Positions 41,923 to 50,151 of a DNA stretch of 64,000 bases are shown here, in pieces (the first letter of the stretch is position 1; every line of letters starts with the position of its first letter). The DNA is from Microbacterium sp. 1.5R. Lineage in GTDB: Bacteria; Actinomycetota; Actinomycetes; Actinomycetales; Microbacteriaceae. Both the position numbers and the translations under genes were made by a program. The notes under the pieces were generated by a model. It was given only the letters and a program-made list of their open reading frames with translations. It did not search any database and had not been told where the DNA came from. Location: assembly GCF_007667425.1 (NCBI RefSeq), contig NZ_VDRC01000001.1, positions 620,001-684,000 of the forward strand. The letters are read 5' to 3'.

Positions 41923-42348
41923 ATGCTCAAAGGATTCAAGGACTTCCTGATCCGCGGGAACGTCATCGACCTGGCCGTCGCCGTCGTCATCGGCACCGCC
42001 TTCACGGCGATCGTCACCGCGATCGTCAACAGCGTCATCACCCCTCTCGTCGCCCTCTTCTTCGAGGCGGACGCCACAGGGCAGTTCGGTCCCACCGTCA
42101 CCAACATCTACGGCAACGAGGTCACCTTCCCGCTGGGCGACCTCATCTCGGCGCTCATCAGCTTCCTCGCCGTCGCCGCCGTCGTCTACTTCGTCTTCGT
42201 CCTGCCGATGAACACGTTCAAGGCTCACGTCGAGGCGCGCAAGGGCACCCCCGCCGAATCGCCGGAGGAGGAGCCGGCCGCGGCGACCGAGGCCGAGCTG
42301 CTGGTCGAGATCCGCGACCTGCTCGCGCGGAACAGCGCCCGCGACTGA
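41923..42348 (+). CDS. mscL: Large-conductance mechanosensitive channel MscL
   Basis: A 141-aa channel that opens under membrane tension. The N-terminal amphipathic MLKGFKDFLIRGNVIDLAVAVVIG (shown in part), TM1 with its GTAFTAIVTAIV pore helix, a periplasmic loop of about 25 residues and TM2 (LISFLAVAAVVYFVFVLPM) are all visible. The tail is acidic and ends with the conserved cytoplasmic helix ELLVEIRDLLAR. It is the last gene of the 5-FCL/FmdB/mscL group. Confidence 0.96.
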   Translation: MLKGFKDFLIRGNVIDLAVAVVIGTAFTAIVTAIVNSVITPLVALFFEADATGQFGPTVTNIYGNEVTFPLGDLISALISFLAVAAVVYFVFVLPMNTFKAHVEARKGTPAESPEEEPAAATEAELLVEIRDLLARNSARD

Positions 42349-42395
42349 CCTCGCTGAGCGGCCGGCCCCGGTCGGTCGCTCACCCGGTCGGTCGC

Positions 42396-42599
42396 TCAGT
42401 AGTGCGGCGGCACGTCTCCCAGCATCCGCTCGTCGTTCGGTCCCTTCGGCCCCTTCGGAGCGGATGCCGGAGACTGCCGCCGCTCCGGCACCTCAGGCGC
42501 CGTGTCGGAACCGCGGACGGGCGTCAGCCTCGCCCGTCGCGAGCCGGGAACGCGAACGACCTTCTGCCGCTGCTCGTCCTCGTCGGGCTCCTCAGCCAT
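42396..42599 (-). CDS. Small disordered protein coupled to the helicase-like gene
   Basis: A 67-aa charged, proline-rich protein of unknown function (starting MAEEPDEDEQRQKVVRVPGS, ending DERMLGDVPPHY). It is too short to show a fold and likely disordered. Its ATG at 42599 overlaps the end of the 1239-aa helicase-like gene by eight bases, so translation is probably coupled. The compact C-terminal motif after a low-complexity linker looks like a conserved interaction peptide. I cannot name a function. Confidence 0.6.
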   Translation of the reverse strand: MAEEPDEDEQRQKVVRVPGSRRARLTPVRGSDTAPEVPERRQSPASAPKGPKGPNDERMLGDVPPHY

Positions 42600-45500
42600 C
42601 GCGCGGGTCGACGATGTCGATCGGCTGGGTGTCGTCTTCGGCACGGGGCACCGAAGGCGAGATCCCGAGGACCCCGGCGATGCGCGTCGCGGCGGTGACC
42701 GGGTCGCTGTAGAGGTCGAAGGCGTGCACACGCACGTAGTGCCAGCCGAGCCGGCGCAGCACGTGCGGGCGCAGTCGCAGCGTCTCCCGGAGCGACTCCC
42801 CCCGCGTCTCGGGGTCGCATTCGATGACGACGGCCTTGCCGCCGTGCTGGGCGACGAGCGGCAGCAGGCCGCGGTAGTCCACGTCGACGGCCGCCCCCAG
42901 GCGGCGGAGTTCACGGGCGAGAGCCAGCGTCAACGGGTCGGCGAGGTCTTCCAGTCGTGCATCGCGTCCGCGAGTGGCGAGGCCACCGAGGATCGACATG
43001 AGCGTCGCCGCGCCGTACTCCAGACGTCCGTCGTCGAAGGCCGACGGACGGATCGACGACACGATCACCATCGAACGCCGGGCGCGGGTCATCCCGACTG
43101 TCAGCAGCCGCTCGCCGTCCGGTGTCGAGAGGTCGCCGAAATCGCTGAGCACGCGACCGTGTTTGGTGAGGCCGAAGCCCAGGGAGAGGATCACCCGGTC
43201 GCGGCTCTCGGCGACCGACTCCTCGAGGGTGAGCACGGCGAACGGCTCCGCGGTGTCGCGGCCGACGAAGTCCGCGACGTCTGTGCGCCCTGCGAAGGCG
43301 GATGTCACTGCGGCGCGCACGCGCTCGGCGTGACGCCTGCTGGCGGTGACCACCATCAGCGACTCCTCCGGACGATGCACCGCATGTTCGACCACCAGGG
43401 TGACCACTCGGGCGACCTCCGCGTCGGGGCTCTCGACCGCGCCGGAGACGGGGTCCGGGGCTCCGGTGCCGCCCTCGACGTAGTCGACGGTCAGACTGCC
43501 GCGGCCGAGGTACGAGCCGGCCCACGGCAACGACACGATCTCTCCGCCGTAGAAGGCGTCGTTGATGAGCTCGGCGAGATCCTCTCCGCCCGCCCGGTAA
43601 CTGCGCGTCAGAGTGAGCACCGGCAGCAGCTCGGACAGGCGCTCGAACACCGACACCGAGTCGAAGGGGACCTCTTCCTCCCAGGCGGCGTCGGGGTCGA
43701 CGGCGACGTGGAACGGCGTGGGTCGCTGCGTGACCGGATCACCGAAGGCGACCACCTGCCTGGCACGGCGGATCGCAGGCCCCGCCTCGGCCAGGTTGAT
43801 CGCCGCAGCATCGACGAGGAGGAGGGTGTCAAACTCCACGGACTCGGGGATCTCCGGCACCAGGTAGGGCGACGAGATCCACACCGGGGCGAGGGCGCCG
43901 ACGAGCGTGGGTGCAGCGCTCACGATCTCGGCCGTCGTCGACCCGGGCTGCTTGAGCGCGCTGCGCAGATGCTGAGACTGCTGCGGCTCGTCGACGATGG
44001 CGATCTTCCACTGATTCGCGAGCTGCCAGGCGAGCAACGGTCCGGCCATGGCGGCGTGCGCTTCGTCGACGAGGCGGAAGTCGCGTTCGAGACGATCGAC
44101 CACAGCGGTGTTCGCCCCGAGCAGCGACCGGTCGTCCTGCAGCGCCCGCTCGAGGAGCGACTGCCACCAGGCGAACTCCAGCTCGTCGCCGACGCGGGTC
44201 TCCGACACGTGCCGCACAGACAGATCGGCCAGCAGCGGCTCGAGTCCGAGCTCGGCGAGGCGGTCACGCAGTCGCGCACGCTCGACGAGGTTGTCGAAGA
44301 CGTCGGACTTCGCCGCGAGACCCGCCAGCATCCGCACGAGTCGAGCGACCGGGAGCGAGGCGAGGGGTTCCCGGCGTCCGAGGGCGGCGTCGAGCTCCGA
44401 CAGCTCGGCGGCGACCCGCTGCCACGACGAGTACACCTCGGCCAGGCCGAGGGGGATCTCCGGGGCGACCCCGGCCTCCACGCAGCGCTGCCACTGCGTG
44501 CGCTGCGCCTGGATCCGCAACAACGCCTCGTGCATCTCGCCGATGTGCACGCCCGGACGCACATATTCCTTGGCGAGGCGGCGTAGACGCCGGCGGTTCG
44601 CGCCGGACATCCCGGGCGAATCGCGTCGGGATCCGTGCGCCTGGATGAGCTCGCCGAGTGGGCGTTCGAACACCGTGGGGCTGAACCGATCGAGCGTGTC
44701 GCGGATGCCCTGCAGGAGACGCAGGTACTCGCCCAGCTCATCGATCGTCGAGAACGGCCGCATGTGCGTCTGCGCGATCAGCGCATAACCGCGCTCGAGC
44801 AGGGCCGGCACGCTGTCGGCGTGCAGACGACCCGCGAGGTCATGTGCGGCGCGAGCCGCCTCGGTGCTCGGGAAGGTGACGCCGTACCAGGGCGAGTCGT
44901 CCGGCCCGAATCGGAACTCGCCGAGGCGCGCCGCCTGCGCGAGCGCGGACGCGGCACCAGAGCGGTCGTCGGCGAGACGCCGCAGCGTCTCGCTGCTGAA
45001 GCGTGCGGTGGTCGAGGGCGGATGCGGCAGCGACGCGAGCCTGGTGAGGTGCCGGGTCGCGTCGAGAACTGAGGCGCCGGTGCCCGACACGGGGGTGGTG
45101 AGCGACCGCCGGTAGTCGCGCAGCACTGTGCGCAGTCGCACGAGCGCGTCGTCGACGTCGCTGACCTTCGGCGCCGTGGCCTTCTCGTTGCGACCGATCG
45201 CGCGCACGAGGTCGCGGCGGACGCTCGCCGGCGACACGGCGAGGCTGTCGAGCCCGATCCCCGCGAGACGGTGACGGACCCCGTCGAGGGTGGATCGACG
45301 AGCCGACACGACGAGGACGCGCTTCCCGTTGCGGACGAGCTCCCCGAGCGCATTGATGACGGTCTGCGTTCCCCCCGTCCCGGGCAGCGTGGCGACGGTC
45401 AGCGAGTGCCCTGCCGCGATGCGGGTGAGCACGGCCTCCTGCTCGGCGTCGGCATCGAGCAGGAGGTTGTCCGAGGCGGGGGCGCGGTCATCCGGCCCGG

Positions 45501-46311
45501 TGTAGTGCGGATCGGGGCGACGCGCAGAGACCTGCTCGCGGTCGCCGACGTGACCGGCGAGGGCGTTCAGAACGACGTGGTCGAGATCGACGGCGTCGCG
45601 GGACATCGCTCCGCCCACGTCGGCGAACGTCGACACGACGAGGCGGGGTGTAACCGAGAAGGTGTCGATCGAGCGGGTGATACCACGCAGGCTGTCGATC
45701 ACGGGCTGCGGTTTGAAGATGCCCCCTTCGTAGGCGAGGGCGGCGAGGGCTGCGGCGTCGATGGAGATGCCGAAGTGCTCACGCGCGATGCGGACGAGTT
45801 CGGGGTTGACCTCGAACGAGCCCTGCAGCTTGAGCTCGAAGTCGGAGTGGTGGCGGCGGATGGCGAGCGGACGGAGAAGGACGGGAGCGGCGAAGTCGGC
45901 TCCCCCGATGCGCCATCCGGCGACGCCGACGGCGAGGTGCACCGCCTCGATGCCGCGCACCGTTCGCAGTTCGGTGTTCTTGGCGGTGATCCGCTCGGCC
46001 GCGAGCCTGGCCGTCCGGAGGCCCACCTCGTCGCGGTAGAGATTCGAGAGGAGGGTCGACTTGCCTGTGATGAACTGCGGGAGGCTGCCCGGATGGGCCT
46101 TGGAGATGTCGATGCCCGATTCGACCGTGTCGCGGAACGTGACGAGGGGCGAGGGTCCGCCGAGATCGGCGGCTTCCGCGCGCAACCGCGTGCGTTCGGC
46201 CTCGGCGGCGTGCGCGACCTGAACTCCGGATGCCGGCGCCTGCAGGTCGCCGAGGGTCACCGAGGCGTCCTTCTCCGCGTCATCCGCCGCCTTGTCGTCT
46301 CGTCGCCACAC
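42592..46311 (-). CDS. SF1 helicase-like protein with degenerate Walker motifs and C-terminal nuclease-like domain
   Basis: A 1239-aa protein with SF1 helicase architecture. The motif-I position reads LPGTGGTQT (309-317) where active relatives have PGTGKTQT: the Walker lysine is Gly314, encoded by GGA at 45370-45372. Motif II reads LLLVDAAA (831-837) instead of DEA-S/H. Later motifs are well kept: GDPVTQ (858-862), TRSYRA (902-907), and VGMTRARR (1072-1079). Residues 1120-1215, with KAVVIECDP and LGWHYVRVHAFDLYSDP, resemble the Vsr/MTES_1575-type restriction-endonuclease-like domain. ATPase activity is therefore doubtful. It is divergent from an alkyltransferase-like gene and overlaps a 67-aa gene. 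Confidence 0.85.
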   Translation of the reverse strand: MWRRDDKAADDAEKDASVTLGDLQAPASGVQVAHAAEAERTRLRAEAADLGGPSPLVTFRDTVESGIDISKAHPGSLPQFITGKSTLLSNLYRDEVGLRTARLAAERITAKNTELRTVRGIEAVHLAVGVAGWRIGGADFAAPVLLRPLAIRRHHSDFELKLQGSFEVNPELVRIAREHFGISIDAAALAALAYEGGIFKPQPVIDSLRGITRSIDTFSVTPRLVVSTFADVGGAMSRDAVDLDHVVLNALAGHVGDREQVSARRPDPHYTGPDDRAPASDNLLLDADAEQEAVLTRIAAGHSLTVATLPGTGGTQTVINALGELVRNGKRVLVVSARRSTLDGVRHRLAGIGLDSLAVSPASVRRDLVRAIGRNEKATAPKVSDVDDALVRLRTVLRDYRRSLTTPVSGTGASVLDATRHLTRLASLPHPPSTTARFSSETLRRLADDRSGAASALAQAARLGEFRFGPDDSPWYGVTFPSTEAARAAHDLAGRLHADSVPALLERGYALIAQTHMRPFSTIDELGEYLRLLQGIRDTLDRFSPTVFERPLGELIQAHGSRRDSPGMSGANRRRLRRLAKEYVRPGVHIGEMHEALLRIQAQRTQWQRCVEAGVAPEIPLGLAEVYSSWQRVAAELSELDAALGRREPLASLPVARLVRMLAGLAAKSDVFDNLVERARLRDRLAELGLEPLLADLSVRHVSETRVGDELEFAWWQSLLERALQDDRSLLGANTAVVDRLERDFRLVDEAHAAMAGPLLAWQLANQWKIAIVDEPQQSQHLRSALKQPGSTTAEIVSAAPTLVGALAPVWISSPYLVPEIPESVEFDTLLLVDAAAINLAEAGPAIRRARQVVAFGDPVTQRPTPFHVAVDPDAAWEEEVPFDSVSVFERLSELLPVLTLTRSYRAGGEDLAELINDAFYGGEIVSLPWAGSYLGRGSLTVDYVEGGTGAPDPVSGAVESPDAEVARVVTLVVEHAVHRPEESLMVVTASRRHAERVRAAVTSAFAGRTDVADFVGRDTAEPFAVLTLEESVAESRDRVILSLGFGLTKHGRVLSDFGDLSTPDGERLLTVGMTRARRSMVIVSSIRPSAFDDGRLEYGAATLMSILGGLATRGRDARLEDLADPLTLALARELRRLGAAVDVDYRGLLPLVAQHGGKAVVIECDPETRGESLRETLRLRPHVLRRLGWHYVRVHAFDLYSDPVTAATRIAGVLGISPSVPRAEDDTQPIDIVDPRDG

Positions 46312-46498
46312 AACTCACACATTAGGCGCGACCCGTCGCGTCGGCGGTATCCCTGGCGGGTTTCACGGCATTTGCGCTCCGCTCAACCCCCGCAGCGGTG
46401 TCCACTGCTCCTGCACCGGCGGGCGACGCGTCCGTGGATCCACGGAACCTGCTCGTCCTGCCCGTCACCCTCCTCCTTCTCGGAGCGCGCACGTCAAG

Positions 46499-47023
46499 AT
46501 GGACGACATGACCTTCCGGTACGACTTCGTCCCCACTCCGTTCGGCGATGCCCTCGCGGTCTTCTCCGACCAGGGCATCGTGCGCTTCGATCTCTCGGAG
46601 GCGGCGGATCCATCGGTGCCCTGGCTGCTCGAGAACGTCACGACGCAGCTGGGGAGCGCCCCAGAACCCGACCCGGGTGCCGCCGACGAGGTCACTGCTC
46701 TGCTCGACGACTACTTCGACGGGGTTCCCATCCGCTTCGAGGATCACATCCACCTCGACTGGCGCCTCGCGACGGGATTCGCACGCACCGCGCTCCAGGT
46801 GATCAGCACGATCGAGTGGGGGCAGACGCTCAGCTACGGGGAGGTGGCCGTGCTGGCAGGTCATCCCGGCGCCGCGCGGGCAGTGGGTACCGCGTGCCGT
46901 CACACCCCGTTCTCCATCATCGTCCCGGTGCACAGGGTCGTGCGCTCGGACGGCTCGCCCGGTCACTACGGTGCCCACCCGGAGCGCAAGCGGTACCTGC
47001 TCGACCTCGAGTCGCCGGGCTGA
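46499..47023 (+). CDS. Alkyltransferase-like (ATL) protein, no catalytic cysteine
   Basis: A 174-aa homologue of O6-alkylguanine-DNA alkyltransferase with both domains. The active-site motif PCHRV is PVHRV here (P143-V144-H145-R146), the codon being GTG, so alkyl transfer is impossible. The neighbouring conserved Asn (as in NP) is Thr136. The DNA-binding helix region with arginine finger (GAARAVGTA) and the C-terminal GHYGAHPERKRYLLDLE are kept. ATL proteins bind alkylated DNA and flag it for nucleotide excision repair. The usual ATL residue at this position is Trp. Start may instead be the ATG at 46508. Confidence 0.85.
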   Translation: MDDMTFRYDFVPTPFGDALAVFSDQGIVRFDLSEAADPSVPWLLENVTTQLGSAPEPDPGAADEVTALLDDYFDGVPIRFEDHIHLDWRLATGFARTALQVISTIEWGQTLSYGEVAVLAGHPGAARAVGTACRHTPFSIIVPVHRVVRSDGSPGHYGAHPERKRYLLDLESPG

Positions 47024-47044
47024 GGCGGCCGGGCCGCACGACGG

Positions 47045-47080
47045 CGGGGACCCCCGGCGTATAGGCCGCCGGGGTCCCCG
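47045..47080. terminator. Bidirectional terminator between the ATL and symporter genes
   Basis: A GC-rich hairpin formed by CGGGGACCCCCGGCG (47045-47059) and CGCCGGGGTCCCCG (47067-47080), with one bulged C, lies between the convergent ends of the ATL gene (47023) and the acetate symporter gene (47110). Confidence 0.65.
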
Positions 47081-47109
47081 CGATCTCGCGACAGGGCGCT
47101 CGAGAGGAG

Positions 47110-48747
47110 TCAGTGATCGGTCGCCTTCTCCGCTCCGAAGCCGGTGAGCGAGCGCACTTCCATCTCTGCGGCGAGCGCCGGCGACTCCTTCCGCCTGCTG
47201 GTGACCGTGCCGAGCCAGCCGAGGAAGAATCCGAGCGGGATCGAGACGATGCCGGGGTTGTTCATCGGCCACAGCACGATGTCGATACCGGGGATCATCG
47301 AGGTCGGCGACCCGGAGAACACCGGGGACAGCACGATGAGGATGATCGCCGCTCCGAGGCCGCCGTACATGCTCCACACCGCACCGCGAGTGGTGAAGCG
47401 ACGCCAGAACAGGGAGAACAGGATCGTCGGCAGGTTGGCCGACGCGGCGACAGCGAAGGCCAGGGCGACGAGGAACGCGATGTTCTGCCCCTGAGCACCG
47501 ATGCCGCCGATGATCGCCAGGATGCCGATCACCACGACCGTGCGGCGGGCGACTCGCACCTCGCCGTTGGGATCCGGTTCGACGGGGTTGCCCGCGGCAT
47601 CCTTCTTGTCCTTCTGGATGACGTTCGCGTAGATGTCGTGCGCGAACGAGGCCGCCGCGGTGATGGTGAGTCCGGCGACCACGGCGAGGATCGTGGCGAA
47701 CGCCACCGCAGAGATGAAGCCGAGCAGCACCGGTCCGCCCAGGTAGAGCGCGAGCAGAGGTGCCGCGGAGTTCGGTCCGCCGGGGGCCGCGGCGATCACG
47801 TCAGCTCCCACCAGCGCGCCGGCACCGTAGCCCAGCACGAGCGTCAGCAGATAGAAGCCGCCGATGAGCCAGATCGCCCAGACGACGGACCGCCGCGCCT
47901 CCTTGGCCGTCGGCACGGTGTAGAAGCGCATGAGAACGTGCGGCAGACCGGCCGTCCCGAGCACGAGCGCCATGCCGAGCGACAGGAAGTCCCACGGGTT
48001 CGCGCCGTACTGCAGACCAGGACCGAGGATGGCGTCGCCCTTGTCGGAGTTCGCGACCGCGGCTTCGAGCAGGGTGTTGAGGTTGAAGCCGTTGATCGCC
48101 AGGACCCAGATGGTCATCGCGAGTGCGCCGCCGATGAGCAGGAACGCTTTGACGATCTGCACCCACGTCGTGCCCTTCATGCCGCCGATGAGCACGTACA
48201 CGATCATCAGCACGCCCACCACCGCGATCACCACGGACTGACCCACCCGACCGTCGATGCCGAGCAGGAGCGACACGAGGCCTCCCGCCCCCGCCATCTG
48301 CGCCAGCAGGTAGAAGAAGCACACTGCGAGGGTCGTGATCGCGGCGGCCATGCGCACTGGACGCTGCTGCAGCCGGAACGAGAGCACGTCGGCCATCGTG
48401 AACTTGCCGGTGTTCCGCATCAGCTCGGCGACGAGCAGCAGGGCGACGAGCCAGGCGACGAGGAACCCGATGGAGTACAGGAACCCGTCGTATCCGTTGA
48501 TCGCGATCGCTCCGCAGATGCCGAGGAAGGACGCGGCGGACAGATAGTCGCCCGCGATCGCGAAGCCGTTCTGCGGCCCGGTGAAGGATCGGCCGGCGGC
48601 GTAGTAGTCGGCCGCCGTCTTGTTGTTCCTGCTCGCCCTGATGACGATGAACAAGGTCACCGCGACGAAGGCGACGAAGATCGAGATGTTCAGGACCGGG
48701 TTGCTCTCGACCGCGAGGGATTCGCTCGCTGCACGCACGCCGCTCAT
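47110..48747 (-). CDS. actP: Sodium:solute symporter, acetate permease (ActP-like)
   Basis: A 545-aa SSS-family cation/acetate symporter with about 13 transmembrane helices. The first helix region is followed by the family's ADYYAAGRSFTGPQNGFAIAGDYLSAASFLG segment (shown in part), and the central helix contains GGMKGTTWVQIVKAFLL. ATG at 48747 overlaps the DUF485 gene stop by ATGA, the standard yjcH-actP arrangement. Substrate is acetate or another short-chain monocarboxylate such as pyruvate. A GAF-LuxR regulator is divergent from this pair. Confidence 0.9.
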   Translation of the reverse strand: MSGVRAASESLAVESNPVLNISIFVAFVAVTLFIVIRASRNNKTAADYYAAGRSFTGPQNGFAIAGDYLSAASFLGICGAIAINGYDGFLYSIGFLVAWLVALLLVAELMRNTGKFTMADVLSFRLQQRPVRMAAAITTLAVCFFYLLAQMAGAGGLVSLLLGIDGRVGQSVVIAVVGVLMIVYVLIGGMKGTTWVQIVKAFLLIGGALAMTIWVLAINGFNLNTLLEAAVANSDKGDAILGPGLQYGANPWDFLSLGMALVLGTAGLPHVLMRFYTVPTAKEARRSVVWAIWLIGGFYLLTLVLGYGAGALVGADVIAAAPGGPNSAAPLLALYLGGPVLLGFISAVAFATILAVVAGLTITAAASFAHDIYANVIQKDKKDAAGNPVEPDPNGEVRVARRTVVVIGILAIIGGIGAQGQNIAFLVALAFAVAASANLPTILFSLFWRRFTTRGAVWSMYGGLGAAIILIVLSPVFSGSPTSMIPGIDIVLWPMNNPGIVSIPLGFFLGWLGTVTSRRKESPALAAEMEVRSLTGFGAEKATDH

Positions 48748-49094
48748 GCGTCTCCCTGCGCCTTCTTCTCGAGGTCTTCCCGGATCTCGCTCGCGAGGGG
48801 ATCCAATCTCCGATTCGCGAAAGCGACATATCCCATGGTGATCGCGAAGGTGGTCACGAATTGTCCGAGCCCGAAGAGCAGCCCCACCGTCACGTCTCCC
48901 CACACCCGCTGCGACATGAATTCGGTCGCGAATGCCGCGAGCAGCACGTATACGAAGTACCAGATGAGGAAGAACGCCGCGAGCGGGAAGATGAAAGATC
49001 GCTGCGTGCGTTTGAGGGTGCGGAATCGAGGTGACTGCTCGACGGCGACGTAATCGATCGCTCCCGCCGAATCGGCCGTTGTGTGGTCGCTCAT
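48744..49094 (-). CDS. DUF485 membrane protein (symporter partner)
   Basis: A 116-aa protein with two transmembrane helices (FIFPLAAFFLIWYFVYVLLAAF and FGLGQFVTTFAITMGYVAFA, shown in part), separated by a short loop, and a charged tail with RLDPLASEIREDLEKK. DUF485 (YjcH) proteins are regularly encoded just before acetate symporters. ATG at 49094 has AGGAGG upstream; it overlaps the symporter by four bases. Confidence 0.9.
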   Translation of the reverse strand: MSDHTTADSAGAIDYVAVEQSPRFRTLKRTQRSFIFPLAAFFLIWYFVYVLLAAFATEFMSQRVWGDVTVGLLFGLGQFVTTFAITMGYVAFANRRLDPLASEIREDLEKKAQGDA

Positions 49095-49203
49095 GGGGCC
49101 TCCTTGCCACATGTTCGTCGGCTCGCACGGGGGCACCGGGCGAGTGGTAGGGTCGACGCTACGAAACGGGGAACGGCGCCGTCACCCCCGAAAGTAGGTA
49201 GTC

Positions 49204-50061
49204 GTGAGCGCTCCGGCAGGAATGGAATCCGAGACCGATCTCGTCGCCCGCGCGGTGCGCGAGTTGGCTCAGCGCACCCGTTTCCCGGTCGCGTTCGGAG
49301 GCCTCATCGACGAGGGTGTCGTGAGTGTCACGAGCATCGTCGGCAACCGTACGCACAGCCTCGACGGCCTGCGCGTGCGGCCGGAGCGCGGTCTCGGCGG
49401 ACGGGCGATGATCGAACTCCGCCCGCGTATGACCAACGACTACGGCTCTTCGCAGCAGATCACGCACGACTACGACGTCTTCGTCCTGGGCGAAGGTCTG
49501 CGCACGCTCCTGGCGCTGCCGATCGTCGTGAGCGGGCGCCCACGCGGCGTGCTCTACGCCGGGGCGTGGGATCGCACACCGGAAGGCGGGGTCACGACGG
49601 CGCCCGCCATGCAGGTCGCGCAGTCGGTGGCGGACGAGCTCCGCATCCGTGACGAGATCGCGCGTCGTCTCCGGGCGGTCGATCCTGCGACCGACACCGT
49701 GGCACCCGCGCAGCGCGAGGAATTGCGGGAGACCTTCGCAGAGCTGCGGAGCATCGCGGCGGCCGTCGACGACCCCGAGCTCCGCGCCAGGATCGCGCAG
49801 GTCCAACACCGCCTGGTCACTATCGCCGGAGACGCGGCGGACACGACGACCGGGCCCGTCCCGACGGTGCACCTCTCCCGTCGCGAGACGGACGTCCTCG
49901 CGTGCGCGGCGCTCGGCGCCACCAACGCCGAGGTCGCACAGCAGCTCGGATTGCGCGAGGGGACGGTGAAGGCCTACCTCGGTACGGCGATGTCGAAACT
50001 CGACGCCTCGACTCGGCATGCCGCCGTGGCGAAAGCGCGCCGCGCCGGCCTCCTGCCCTGA
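49204..50061 (+). CDS. GAF-domain LuxR-family transcriptional regulator
   Basis: A 285-aa regulator. Residues 15-150 form a GAF-like sensor region, a helical linker follows at about 155-205, and the C-terminal LuxR helix-turn-helix lies at about 222-280 (LSRRETDVLACAALGATNAEVAQQLGL, shown in part). No receiver domain is present, so it senses a ligand directly. The start is GTG at 49204. It is divergent from the DUF485-symporter pair across 109 bases, so it probably controls carboxylate uptake; the link is positional only. Confidence 0.85.
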   Translation: MSAPAGMESETDLVARAVRELAQRTRFPVAFGGLIDEGVVSVTSIVGNRTHSLDGLRVRPERGLGGRAMIELRPRMTNDYGSSQQITHDYDVFVLGEGLRTLLALPIVVSGRPRGVLYAGAWDRTPEGGVTTAPAMQVAQSVADELRIRDEIARRLRAVDPATDTVAPAQREELRETFAELRSIAAAVDDPELRARIAQVQHRLVTIAGDAADTTTGPVPTVHLSRRETDVLACAALGATNAEVAQQLGLREGTVKAYLGTAMSKLDASTRHAAVAKARRAGLLP

Positions 50062-50114
50062 TCCCCCCGGTGCGGGTGAGGTGATTTCCTGCACGCCGCA
50101 CAGGGAAATCCGCA

Positions 50115-50144
50115 TTGTCGCATTTCGCATGCTGCCGGTATCGT
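50115..50144 (+). promoter_or_regulatory. lsr2 promoter
   Basis: TTGTCG (50115-50120) and TATCGT (50139-50144) are spaced by 18 bases. The predicted transcription start would fall almost at the ATG at 50152, so the mRNA may be leaderless. No Shine-Dalgarno sequence precedes the ATG, consistent with this. Confidence 0.5.
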
Positions 50145-50151
50145 GTGCTTT

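Noticed and set aside
46042..46075. GKST at residues 83-86 of the helicase-like protein as a possible Walker A motif
   Set aside because: It lacks the preceding GxxxxG loop and lies 230 residues before the region where motif I belongs by order with the other helicase motifs.
46326..46511. An in-frame open stretch just before the ATL gene, ending ATGA at the alternative ATL start
   Set aside because: The only possible start is a GTG at 46398 with no ribosome-binding site; third-position GC is lower than in real genes here, and the peptide is not recognisable.
47113..49053. A 646-aa plus-strand open frame opposite the acetate symporter
   Set aside because: Composition (His/Arg/Glu/Asp runs) is typical of the complement of a membrane-protein gene; the symporter with its DUF485 partner is certain.
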